From: an uncultured Atopobiaceae bacterium | GTDB lineage: Bacteria; Actinomycetota; Coriobacteriia; Coriobacteriales; Atopobiaceae | Direction: 5' to 3' | DNA: 20,713 nucleotides | Assembly (NCBI GenBank): GCA_905235165.1 | Contig: CAJOKK010000014.1 | Location: 1-20,713, forward strand | In this document: piece after piece, positions 1 through 7,136 of the stretch | Numbering within the stretch: the first letter of the stretch is position 1 | Layout of the letters: each line of letters opens with the position of its first letter | Notes under the pieces: generated by a model | Seen by the model: only the letters and a program-made list of their open reading frames with translations | Databases searched by the model: none | What the model was told of the DNA's origin: nothing | Translations under genes and position numbers: made by a program

Positions 1-443
1 GAGGTAACAAAACCTGACAAAAATGGGGTCCGAAATGTCAGGAAATGTTACTGGGGTAACAAAACCTGACAAGAACGGCCCTCAAGATGTCAGGAAATGT
101 TACTGGGGTAACAAAACCTGACAAAAACTACCCTCAAGATGTCGGGAAATGTTACTGGGGTAACAAAACCTGACAAAAACTACCCTCAAGATGTCAGGAA
201 ATGTTACGGGCGTAACAAAACCCGACAAGAACGGCCCTCAAAATGTCAGGAAATGTTACGGGCGTAACAAAACCTGACAAGAACGGCCTTCCAGATGTCA
301 GGAAATGTTACTGGAGTAACAAAACCTGACAAAAACTACCCTCAAGATGTCGGGAAATGTTACTGGGGCAACAAAACCCGACAAAAACTACCCTCAAGAT
401 GTCGGGAAATGTTACTGGGGCAACAAAACCCGACATCTTGAGG
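1..443. repeat. Tandem array of a 52-bp palindromic repeat
   Basis: The motif GTAACAAAACC (later copies GCAACAAAACC) recurs at 4, 56, 108, 160, 212, 264, 316, 368 and 420, an exact 52-bp period. That gives eight full units and a truncated ninth; the array probably continues left of the window. Each junction between units forms a compact hairpin: GTCAGG, a 4-nt internal loop, GTTAC, a TGGG-like tetraloop, GTAAC, a 4-nt internal loop, CCTGAC. The variable part between arms comes in two main versions, ACTACCCTCAAGAT and ACGGCCCTCAAGAT, arranged as a mosaic. Arm changes are partly compensated (CCCGAC opposite GTCGGG at the last two junctions). No open frame of gene-like quality crosses it. Function is unknown; REP/BIME-like palindromic arrays are the nearest known class. 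Confidence 0.95.
392..443. repeat. Complete 52-bp palindrome closing the repeat array
   Basis: The right end of the array is a long inverted repeat. The 15-bp arm CCTCAAGATGTCGGG (392-406) is the exact reverse complement of CCCGACATCTTGAGG (429-443), enclosing the inner GTTAC/GCAAC pair. Its total length equals one repeat period. In the other units the outer right arm ATCTTGAGG is replaced by the AAAACTACC-type sequence, so only this terminal copy has both outer arms. It may be the end-cap of the array or the ancestral palindrome. No U-tract follows on either strand, so it is not a standard intrinsic terminator. Confidence 0.85.
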
Positions 444-467
444 CACTTCTCCTTATCGATACATGAG

Positions 468-505
468 TGACGGGGTCGAGTGTTTTGTCACACCCGACCC
501 CGTCA
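468..505 (-). terminator. Hairpin downstream of the nitroreductase gene
   Basis: TGACGGGGTCG (468-478) and CGACCCCGTCA (495-505) form a perfect 11-bp GC-rich stem with a 16-nt loop, 17 bases past the stop codon of the last gene of the minus-strand block. There is no run of T after the stem on the minus strand. It may therefore act as an RNA 3'-end stabiliser, or as a terminator that is not of the classic U-tract type. Confidence 0.5.
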
Positions 506-521
506 TGCCACCGGTCCCCTA

Positions 522-1046
522 CTACGCCCAGAAGACGCGGCCTTCCTTACGCTCAGCGGCGTTACCCTCTTGGTCAGCGTAGCCAATGCAGCAGTTGCCG
601 ATGCCTTCGTAGTCTCCCTCAACACCAAGTTCTTGTAGCCATTCCTTCCACTCCGGCAGGTCAAAGACCTGCTTGGCGCGATGAACCCAAATAGAGCCCA
701 AACCCAACGCATGAGCTGCCAGCTGCATGTTCTCCATCGCGCAGGAACCATCGTAGACATGGGTGGGCGCATCGCAGGAGGCCAGAACAACAAGAATGAC
801 CGGCGCACCATAGAAGGGGTCAGTGTCGGCGGGGAAGTTCACCACGGAGCGGTTGGCGGCGGCGAGCTTCTCATGCAGATCGGGGTCAGTCACAGCCACG
901 ATGATGGGAGACTGGCTTGCCATACCGCTTGGTGCCCAAAGGCCAGCTTCAATGACCCGCTCAATAAGCTCACGCGGAACCGGCTTGTCCTTGAATTTGC
1001 GGATAGACCTTCGGTTAAAGATGCTGTCGAGTGTGGTATCGCTCAT
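522..1046 (-). CDS. Nitroreductase family FMN oxidoreductase
   Basis: 174 aa, the usual size of a single-domain nitroreductase. The N-terminal IFNRRSIRKFKDKPV is the family's FMN-phosphate-contacting R-R/S-x-R-x-F motif. WAPSGMASQSP follows at about 38-48, and the C-terminal region GLGSIWVHR and GNCCIGYAD is typical. These FMN enzymes use NAD(P)H to reduce nitro groups, quinones, enones or flavins, and act as soluble proteins. The ATG at 1046 was chosen because AGGAG lies 8 bases upstream; an in-frame TTG 18 bases earlier overlaps that ribosome binding site. It is the last gene of the block with thiolase, DUF35, SDR and flavin oxidoreductase, 72 bp after its neighbour's stop. This suggests an accessory reductive step or electron delivery. 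Substrate unknown. Confidence 0.9.
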   Translation of the reverse strand: MSDTTLDSIFNRRSIRKFKDKPVPRELIERVIEAGLWAPSGMASQSPIIVAVTDPDLHEKLAAANRSVVNFPADTDPFYGAPVILVVLASCDAPTHVYDGSCAMENMQLAAHALGLGSIWVHRAKQVFDLPEWKEWLQELGVEGDYEGIGNCCIGYADQEGNAAERKEGRVFWA

Positions 1047-1118
1047 GTTCTTGCTCCTGTTCAAAACGTGTGCCCTCTTCTTGGACAGATGGTAAAAGCA
1101 CCTACGGTCAATCGACCC

Positions 1119-3065
1119 CTAGAGAGAGCGAGCGAGCTTATTTGCCTCTCGAACGGCCGTCAAGATCTTGCCGGGACGTACGACATCTCCGACCGCGGCA
1201 AAGGGGACGCCGGTCCCCTTGACAAGATCGAGAAGATCGTTGTTGGGTCGGGAGCCAAGTGCGCAAACTACGGCATCAGCAACGATTCTGTGCTCTCGAC
1301 CATCAAAGCGCACACGAACCGAGCCCTCATCCAAGGAGAGCACCGTCGTACCGGTACGAATTTCAACACCGTAGTCCTGAAGCATCCAGCGCGTGTGCTG
1401 CTGAGTGTAAGAAGCGACGTCGCGAGCAACCGCATCTGCCATTTCGATGATGGTCACGTGCTTGCCCTGCTCGCAGAGGATTTCTGTAGCCTCCAGCCCC
1501 ACCAGGCCTCCCCCGAGCACCACCACGTCCTGCTCCCTCACGAAGTCAAGGCCCTCGATTACCTTCCAGGCATCATGGGCGCGCTCGATTCCGGGGATGG
1601 GCGGCACGGACGGTCGGGCACCGGTGGCTACCGCGATGAAATCAGGTGAGAAGGCCTTGATGCGAGCGGCCGTGGCCTCAGTCTGCAAGTGGATCTTTGC
1701 CCCGGCGCGTTGGGCAAGCGTTGCCATCACGTTGGCATTGTCGAGCATCAGCTGCTTATGGGGAGCCTTACAGGCGATATTGAGTTGCCCTCCGATGCGC
1801 CCGGAACGCTCGAGGACCTCAACCGTGTGGCCACGCAAGGCTGCGACACGCGCAAGCTCGAGACCGGCAGGGCCAGCACCGATGACCAGCACGCGCTTGG
1901 GCTTCTCAGCCGAAATGATGGCGGCTTCGTCCTCACGCCCGCAGGCGGCGTTGTATACGCAGCCGATACCGCCAAGCGACGGATCGAAGATGTGCTGCAC
2001 GCAGCCCTGCTCGCAGCCGATGCAGCGCATGAGCTCGTCGGTACGACCCTCGGCCGCCTTGAGGACAAAGTCTGGGTCGGCAAGCTGGCCGCGACCTACG
2101 GCAACGAAGTCGGCCTGGCCGTCGGTCAGCACCTCTTCGCACAGCTCGGGACTGTTGAGACGGCCCGCGCAAATCACCGGTAGGCTCAGCTCGCGTTTGA
2201 AGACGGCGGCGTTGGCCGCATTGAACTTCTCGGGATAGTAGTAGGCAGGAACTTGGATGTCCTCGATGTCGTAACTGCCCTGGGAGATATCGAGAGCGTC
2301 CAGGCCATGAGAGGCGAAGCGCTTGGCCGCACGGACCGCATCCTCGATCTCGATGCCGCCAGGCTGCAAGGCACCCTCAAAGGCATTGAGACGCATGATG
2401 ACCGGGAAGTCTGGCCCAACCTTAGAGCGCACGTTCTCCACTACGAGCTCTCCAAAGCGACAACGTGCCTCAAAGGAGCCGCCAAACTCGTCGCTGCGAT
2501 GGTTGGTGTACTCGTTGAGGAACTGGTCAATCAGGTAGCCATGGGCACCGTGAATCTCAACACAGTCAAAGCCTGCCTTCTGAGCACGCACGGCCGCGTC
2601 ACCGTAGGCCTCGATGATCTCGTAGACCTCCCCGGTGGTCAGCTCGCGCGGATGGTAGGGCACCACCTCGGAGCAAGGAATGGCGCTGCAGGAGACAATC
2701 TCGCGTGGCCAGCTGTCGGGAAACTCATCGAAGTCGGGCGCAAAGAGCTGCCGGCCAGCATGCCAGAGCTGTACGCCAACCTTGCCGCCCGCCGCGTGCA
2801 CCGCGTCGGCAATGGCGGTATAGCCCGGTAGGTACTTGTCGTCGTAGAGGCGCGGCTCGCCCACTGCGGACGTGGAGGGATGCACGGCCGACACCTCAAC
2901 AAAGAGCAGGCCACAACCGCCCTCGGCGCGGCGTGCCATGTAGCGAGCAAGCTTCTCGTTGCCCTTGTTGTCTGCAAGGCCCGCATCCATCGCGGGAAAG
3001 ACGACACGATTCTTGAGCTCCATCGACCCTATGCGGCCTGGCGAAAGCATCAGCTGATAGTCCAT
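1119..3065 (-). CDS. Old-yellow-enzyme/2,4-dienoyl-CoA reductase-type iron-sulfur flavoprotein
   Basis: 648 aa with the three-domain plan of FadH, BaiCD/BaiH and trimethylamine dehydrogenase. Residues 1-340 form an FMN TIM barrel with HGAHGYLIDQFLNEYTNHRSD at 172-192 and a late AVGRG. The [4Fe-4S] site is C348-x2-C351-x3-C355-x13-C369. The FAD Rossmann motif GAGPAGLELA lies near 397 and an NAD(P) motif GGGLVGLEA near residue 530. Such enzymes pass electrons from NAD(P)H through FAD and the cluster to FMN and reduce an activated C=C bond. Known gut relatives act on bile-acid enones, isoflavones and cinnamates. The ATG at 3065 follows GGGAGGGGAG by 5 bases; an upstream ATG at 3128 lacks such a site. 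It lies 85 bp after the SDR gene. The substrate here is unknown but is probably an unsaturated ketone or acyl-CoA. Confidence 0.93.
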   Translation of the reverse strand: MDYQLMLSPGRIGSMELKNRVVFPAMDAGLADNKGNEKLARYMARRAEGGCGLLFVEVSAVHPSTSAVGEPRLYDDKYLPGYTAIADAVHAAGGKVGVQLWHAGRQLFAPDFDEFPDSWPREIVSCSAIPCSEVVPYHPRELTTGEVYEIIEAYGDAAVRAQKAGFDCVEIHGAHGYLIDQFLNEYTNHRSDEFGGSFEARCRFGELVVENVRSKVGPDFPVIMRLNAFEGALQPGGIEIEDAVRAAKRFASHGLDALDISQGSYDIEDIQVPAYYYPEKFNAANAAVFKRELSLPVICAGRLNSPELCEEVLTDGQADFVAVGRGQLADPDFVLKAAEGRTDELMRCIGCEQGCVQHIFDPSLGGIGCVYNAACGREDEAAIISAEKPKRVLVIGAGPAGLELARVAALRGHTVEVLERSGRIGGQLNIACKAPHKQLMLDNANVMATLAQRAGAKIHLQTEATAARIKAFSPDFIAVATGARPSVPPIPGIERAHDAWKVIEGLDFVREQDVVVLGGGLVGLEATEILCEQGKHVTIIEMADAVARDVASYTQQHTRWMLQDYGVEIRTGTTVLSLDEGSVRVRFDGREHRIVADAVVCALGSRPNNDLLDLVKGTGVPFAAVGDVVRPGKILTAVREANKLARSL

Positions 3066-3150
3066 GAACTCTCCCCTCCCAAAGCAGGCCAAGGGCGCTT
3101 GTCCCCTGACCTGCCGGCTCGATCTCATTTAGCAAGGCTCAGGAGACGCC

Positions 3151-3936
3151 TTATTCTTTCGGCCTCTCAAAGCGTCCCGCCATGTAACCGCCATCGACCT
3201 CGATGAGCTCGCCGGTGATGGCACTCGAGAGTTCAGAGCAAAGGAAGAGGGCTGTGGTGGCCTGCTCCTCCGCCTCAGCCAGACGTCCCAACGGAATCTG
3301 ACGCTCCATCTGGTCATACAGGTCGGGGAAGTGGCTCTTGAACTGCAAGATCATGGGCGTGACGGTCATGCCGGGCATGACGGCGTTCACACGGATGCCC
3401 TCGGGCCCGCAGTCAAGCGCGGCGCTCTTGGTGATGGAGTTAACGCCGGCCTTGGCGCAGGCGTACGGAGTCATGCCGTAACAGCCCAGCAGCGCGGCAC
3501 CCGATGAGAAGTTGACGATGGAGCCGCCCTTGCCCTGCTTGACCATCTGAGCCGACTCTTCGCGCATGCAGAAGAAGGTACCGTAGAGGTCAATGTCGAG
3601 CACCTCCTTGAAGCTCTCGGTGGGCATTTCCCAGATCATGCTCTTCTTGGTTTCGATCGAGGCGGCGTTCACGGCAAAGTCCAGCTGGCCAAAGGCTTCA
3701 ACCTCAGCAGCCACCATGGCTTTGACCTGATCTTCGTCAGCGATGTCACACGTGATGTACTCGCACGTGCCGCCGACCTCCTCAACCAGCTTCTTGGTCT
3801 CTTCGAGCTTCTCCGCTCGGCGGGCGGCGATAAAGACCTTCGCGCCGTGCTGCGCGAAGATGACGGCCATCGAACGTCCCATGCCGCTACCGGCACCAGT
3901 GATGATCCCGCACTTGCCCTCAAGCAGTCCCTGCAT
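3151..3936 (-). CDS. Short-chain dehydrogenase/reductase (classical SDR)
   Basis: 261 aa, a normal classical SDR. The cofactor motif TGAGSGMG is at 13-20 and the NNAG-type motif appears as VNAAS at 89-93. The catalytic triad is Ser145, Tyr158 and Lys162 (YACAK). The C-terminus EVDGGYMAGR is typical of FabG-like members. AARR after the second strand suggests an NADP(H) preference. It should oxidise or reduce a hydroxyl/keto group on the pathway intermediate. The ATG at 3936 follows AGGAGGT by 5 bases. Just upstream is a hairpin with a short T run, so expression may be stepped down relative to the thiolase-DUF35 pair. The flavin oxidoreductase gene follows it. Confidence 0.93.
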   Translation of the reverse strand: MQGLLEGKCGIITGAGSGMGRSMAVIFAQHGAKVFIAARRAEKLEETKKLVEEVGGTCEYITCDIADEDQVKAMVAAEVEAFGQLDFAVNAASIETKKSMIWEMPTESFKEVLDIDLYGTFFCMREESAQMVKQGKGGSIVNFSSGAALLGCYGMTPYACAKAGVNSITKSAALDCGPEGIRVNAVMPGMTVTPMILQFKSHFPDLYDQMERQIPLGRLAEAEEQATTALFLCSELSSAITGELIEVDGGYMAGRFERPKE

Positions 3937-3973
3937 GTCTACCTCCTGATATGCCGTGTTGGCCCTTTGCATC

Positions 3974-4010
3974 AAAACGGGGGCCGGCACGTCATGCGAA
4001 CCGGCCCCCG
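3974..4010 (-). terminator. Intrinsic-type terminator inside the thiolase/SDR gene block
   Basis: Reading the minus strand, CGGGGGCCGG and CCGGCCCCCG (plus positions 4001-4010 and 3978-3987) form a perfect 10-bp GC stem with a 13-nt loop. TTTT follows directly (3974-3977). It lies between the DUF35 stop at 4069 and the SDR ribosome binding site. The short T run suggests partial readthrough, giving more thiolase-DUF35 mRNA than downstream mRNA. Confidence 0.75.
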
Positions 4011-4068
4011 ACCTCGGCTCGAGCACCCTGTGAAGGCGCCCCGCCTACCATACGTCGCTGAGAGACGT

Positions 4069-4560
4069 CTACGCCTCGACCCCAGCAGCTGCGTTGGCCT
4101 TGTCAATCTCGGCTTGGCGCACCTTAGCGCCCACCGTCAAGAAGTCCTTCTTGTGCTCGACGAGCTTGACGTCCACCTTGAAGGGCAAAAGCTTGCGCAT
4201 CTCCTGGTAGTTCTCCTCGGTGCAGCCGTACAGAGGCACATGGAAGGGGCTGGAGCCTGCAACGTCAAACTGGGCAACGGCCGCACAGTAGCGATCTTCG
4301 GTGATGGGCACCGAGAAGAACATGTTGCCCTTGCGCCAGGTGTAGTCGCCACCAACGGAGGCATCCTCCCAGCGGATTTCCTTCAGAATGAGCTCATGGG
4401 GAAGCTCGACCCACTCGAAGTCGACGCTGCCGCAGGCCTGACACACCGGCAGGGGCGGAAAGGCGATATCACCGCACTCGCTGCACTTGGCACCAAGGAT
4501 CTTTCCCTCTTCGAGTCCCTCGTAGTAGGTCTTGAGGATCGGCTGAAGCTTGTAAGACAT
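4069..4560 (-). CDS. DUF35 zinc-ribbon/OB-fold protein, thiolase partner
   Basis: 163 aa. A rubredoxin-like zinc ribbon, C26-SEC-C29 and C40-QAC-C43, is followed by an OB-fold of about 90 residues, the standard ChsH2/PhlB/DUF35 layout. Members form complexes with thiolase-fold enzymes, for example archaeal acetoacetyl-CoA thiolase/HMG-CoA synthase, PhlC in phloroglucinol acylation and the Ltp2 steroid aldolase. In these they hold or channel the acyl substrate. The ATG at 4560 follows GGAGGT by 6 bases. It lies 55 bp downstream of the thiolase-like gene in the same direction, so the two very probably encode one complex. A terminator-like hairpin follows it. Confidence 0.93.
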   Translation of the reverse strand: MSYKLQPILKTYYEGLEEGKILGAKCSECGDIAFPPLPVCQACGSVDFEWVELPHELILKEIRWEDASVGGDYTWRKGNMFFSVPITEDRYCAAVAQFDVAGSSPFHVPLYGCTEENYQEMRKLLPFKVDVKLVEHKKDFLTVGAKVRQAEIDKANAAAGVEA

Positions 4561-4615
4561 ATCTGAACCTCCAAATTGAGTCGTAAATACGCCGCTCGTA
4601 TGATCCACTCGAGAC

Positions 4616-5911
4616 CTAGGCGTTCTGCAGGATGATGCCGACGGTGGTGTGGCCGCCACCCATGCCGCGAACGAGAGTCTTCTTGATGTCCTTCTGGACC
4701 TGGGAGTCACCTGCGGTACCGCGCATCTGGAAGACGGCCTCGGAGAGCATGTTGACGCCGGAGCAGCCCATGGCGTGGCCCCACTGGCAGTCGCCGCCAT
4801 GCGGGTTGATGGGCGTGTCGCCGTCGAAGGCGGTGCGGTGATCGATCTCGTACTGCAAGCCCTGGCCCTCGGGCACGTATCCAAAGACCTCGGCAGAGTC
4901 GGTCTGCTCGCCGGAGCTCATGCAGGTGGTGATAAGCAGATCCATCTCCTCGGGCTTGAAGAAGCCGTTCTTGTCGAGCTGCTTGCGGACCTCGACGTTC
5001 ATGTTATGGAAGCACCAGGGCTTACGAGGACTCAGGGAGGAGGCGGCATAGTCAATGACGCGGATGGGGCGGTTCTGCACACCGTATTTCTTGATGGCCT
5101 CGTCGCTCATGAGCACGAGCGCACCGGCCGCACAGTTGTGCATGACGGCGCCGGACTTGCGCGTGAACTGCGTGATCTTGTAGTTCTTGGGACTGAGCAG
5201 GTACTCGACGTCAGAGGAGAAGCCTTCGTCCTTGGCGACCTCGGAGTAATCCTTGGAGCTGCCGTAATCGAGCGAACGCGGGTTGCGCACGGCGCCTCGA
5301 CGCTGGTTGATGGCCATGTGGGCATAGGCCTCATCGATGAAGGCCTCGTCCTTAAGGCCGTAGAACTCCTTGTAGTAGAAGCCGTTCTCGTCCGGCAACA
5401 GAATGTCGGAGGCGCCGTCGAAGCGAGCGTAACCACAGTCGAAGAGCGCCACGCCGGGATGCCAGAACTCCTTGTACTCGGAAAGCGGCTTCACGCGATA
5501 GGCCGGCTCGTCGATGGGCACAAAGAACTTCGGGCACTCAAGACCCGCCACCAGCACCACGTCGTACTCGCCCGAGGCGATGGCTTGGACGGCCTCGGTG
5601 AAGGCGATGTAGCCCGAAGCGCAGGCCTGCTCGATGTGGCTGATGGGCTTGCCAGCAAGGCCTGCCCACTCCTCGAGATAGTTCACGGGAGCGCAAATGT
5701 GACCCATCGTGGGGAAGTATGCGAACTGCGAATAGCTGATCTTCTCAACATCGTTGGGACGGATGTTGGCGTCCTCGAGCGCCTGGGAGACCGCACAAGC
5801 CCAAGGCTCGTACATCGAGTAGCCTTCCCATTCAGGCTGATCGAACGAGAATTGCTTGAGCGAGCTGGTTCCCACGATCGAGACGTTGCGCATAAGCCTG
5901 GAATCTGCCAT
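4616..5911 (-). CDS. Thiolase-like (SCPx/PhlC-type) acyltransferase
   Basis: 431 aa, thiolase fold. The nucleophile Cys97 lies in IEQACASG and the catalytic His379 in CQWGHAMGCSG. The C-terminal segment reads RGMGGGHTTVGI at about 415-426, where biosynthetic and degradative thiolases carry a second catalytic Cys before Gly-x-Gly; that Cys is absent. This pattern fits the SCPx/archaeal/PhlC group that works with a DUF35 protein, which is the next gene. Possible reactions are thiolytic cleavage of a beta-ketoacyl-CoA, retro-Claisen cleavage, or C-acyl transfer to a phenolic ring. The ATG at 5911 has AGAGGA just upstream; MRNVS six codons later is a weaker alternative. It is the first gene after the LysR regulator, from which a 172-bp regulatory gap separates it. 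Confidence 0.9.
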   Translation of the reverse strand: MADSRLMRNVSIVGTSSLKQFSFDQPEWEGYSMYEPWACAVSQALEDANIRPNDVEKISYSQFAYFPTMGHICAPVNYLEEWAGLAGKPISHIEQACASGYIAFTEAVQAIASGEYDVVLVAGLECPKFFVPIDEPAYRVKPLSEYKEFWHPGVALFDCGYARFDGASDILLPDENGFYYKEFYGLKDEAFIDEAYAHMAINQRRGAVRNPRSLDYGSSKDYSEVAKDEGFSSDVEYLLSPKNYKITQFTRKSGAVMHNCAAGALVLMSDEAIKKYGVQNRPIRVIDYAASSLSPRKPWCFHNMNVEVRKQLDKNGFFKPEEMDLLITTCMSSGEQTDSAEVFGYVPEGQGLQYEIDHRTAFDGDTPINPHGGDCQWGHAMGCSGVNMLSEAVFQMRGTAGDSQVQKDIKKTLVRGMGGGHTTVGIILQNA

Positions 5912-5946
5912 GAGTCCTCTTTTCTCCGCTGGCCGATACAACCCGT

Positions 5947-5961
5947 GTCCCCTCGGGGGAC
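5947..5961 (-). promoter_or_regulatory. Small hairpin in the thiolase leader
   Basis: GTCCCC (5947-5952) and GGGGAC (5956-5961) form a 6-bp stem with a 3-nt loop, about 36 bases upstream of the thiolase start codon. It could stabilise the leader or pause transcription. It is short and no alternative pairing was seen. Confidence 0.3.
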
Positions 5962-5993
5962 CCTATCCAGCTTGAAGATACGAGCCTCGAGGC

Positions 5994-6046
5994 GTTATGT
6001 GAAATGATTCTGCCGCATGACCGCACAGCGTCATCAAGGGTCATGC
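5994..6046 (-). promoter_or_regulatory. Candidate LysR operator and promoter for the thiolase block
   Basis: GCATGACC (6015-6022) and GGTCATGC (6039-6046) form an exact 8-bp inverted repeat with a 16-bp spacer, a layout common for LysR-type activator sites. On the minus strand the proximal arm begins GGTCAT and is followed, 17 bases on, by CATAAC (5994-5999). The proximal arm therefore coincides with a possible -35 element. Transcription would start near 5987 and leave a leader of roughly 75 nt. The pairing is seen; the promoter assignment is inferred and the -35 match is poor, as expected for an activated promoter. Confidence 0.5.
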
Positions 6047-6083
6047 ATGGGACGTATATATCGTGGTCAGACACGCATGCTTT

Positions 6084-7031
6084 CTAATGCGATGCGTTCG
6101 GCGAGAACTGCTGGCCCGTTTTTTGGTCGAGGGTATCGAGAATCGCGTCGCGAAGCTGATTCGAAAGGCCGGTTCTCAAGCGGGCCACATAGTCTATGAC
6201 AAACTCCGCCCCCGTGATATCCACCACTCGTATGCCCACCGACTCCAAGGGCTGCGAGAAGCGCATCATGGAGTGCATAAAGGCGACGCCACGTCCCGCC
6301 GACACCAACACGGCGGCGTTTTCGATATCACGCACATAGCGTACGGCGTTGAGCGAGAAGCCCGCATCGAAGCAACGGCTGTTTATGAAGTCCACGATCG
6401 CAGGCGACACGCGACGGTCAAGCATGATGACATCCTCACCGGCAAGCTCATGGATGTCAATGGATGCACGCTGGGCAAAGGGGTGCTCGTCGTACACCAT
6501 GAGCTGTACGTGGCTCTCGCCCACCCTGCGCGTTAGCAGCTGCGAGGTGGACGATTGGAGCGGATGCAGGAAAAAGGCAACATCCGCCCGCTCTCGGAGG
6601 AGCGCCTGGCGAATGTCCGGTGGATAGGAACGCTCAATCCGTACGTCTAGGGCAGGATGGCGATCCATCATCTGCGCCATGAAGTCTCTCACGAGCTCGT
6701 CATCGATCATCATCTGTGACATGACGCTCAAGGACCCGCAGAGCTGCTCCCCATGGGCATCCTCATCGTTCGCCTCAGCCTGTCGGAGCACATACGGCAA
6801 GGCATCAATACGAGCCAGGATCCCTTCGGCTTCACGCGCTAAGACCTTACCGTGCTCGGTAAGCGAGACGCCCTCATGGGAGCGGATGAGCAAACGGGTG
6901 TCGAGCTCAGTCTCGAGCGCCGTCAAGCGCCGTGACAAGGTGGGCTGCGTCACGAAAAGCTCCTCCGCCGCGCGCGTGACGTTACCTGTGCGCGCCACCA
7001 CGACGATCGACCTCAGAGCCTCAACATCCAT
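6084..7031 (-). CDS. LysR-family transcriptional regulator
   Basis: 315 aa, standard LTTR length. The N-terminal winged helix-turn-helix at about residues 4-62 reads TGNVTRAAEELFVTQPTLSR, with LEtELdtrLL after the recognition helix. It is followed by a linker helix (to about 85) and a two-lobed periplasmic-binding-like effector domain with typical segments (RADVAFFLHP, HPFAQR, VSAGRGVAFM). The ATG at 7031 was chosen because GGAGG lies 4 bases upstream; an ATG at 7058 is less well placed. Unlike most LysR genes it is not divergent: it lies co-directionally between the dipeptidase gene and the thiolase block. The inverted repeat in the following gap suggests that it controls that block. The inducer is unknown. 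Confidence 0.92.
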   Translation of the reverse strand: MDVEALRSIVVVARTGNVTRAAEELFVTQPTLSRRLTALETELDTRLLIRSHEGVSLTEHGKVLAREAEGILARIDALPYVLRQAEANDEDAHGEQLCGSLSVMSQMMIDDELVRDFMAQMMDRHPALDVRIERSYPPDIRQALLRERADVAFFLHPLQSSTSQLLTRRVGESHVQLMVYDEHPFAQRASIDIHELAGEDVIMLDRRVSPAIVDFINSRCFDAGFSLNAVRYVRDIENAAVLVSAGRGVAFMHSMMRFSQPLESVGIRVVDITGAEFVIDYVARLRTGLSNQLRDAILDTLDQKTGQQFSPNASH

Positions 7032-7136
7032 GCTTCCTCCCCACCCCACCGGTACCAAACGCCATCGCTTCGTCTCATGGCTCGCGACGCCTTGTGCCCG
7101 TCATAGGGCGAACGCCGCGTGCCATGGGTCGATCGA

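Noticed and set aside
1..443. CRISPR array
   Set aside because: The unit repeats end to end at 52 bp with no unique spacers; the variable part recurs in only a few versions.
681..1649. Plus-strand open frame crossing the nitroreductase and flavin oxidoreductase genes
   Set aside because: It spans two real genes and their gap, and shows no recognisable domain.
522..5911. Bile-acid 7-dehydroxylation (bai) operon
   Set aside because: The OYE-type flavoprotein and SDR resemble bai parts, but no BaiB, BaiE, BaiF or BaiG homologue is present, and a thiolase-DUF35 pair is not part of that core.
4649..6007. Long plus-strand open frame of 452 codons opposite the thiolase gene
   Set aside because: Its translation shows no family motifs, and the minus strand carries a full thiolase.
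7096..7109. GCCC/GGGC hairpin after the dipeptidase gene as a terminator
   Set aside because: Four base pairs only, and no T tract.
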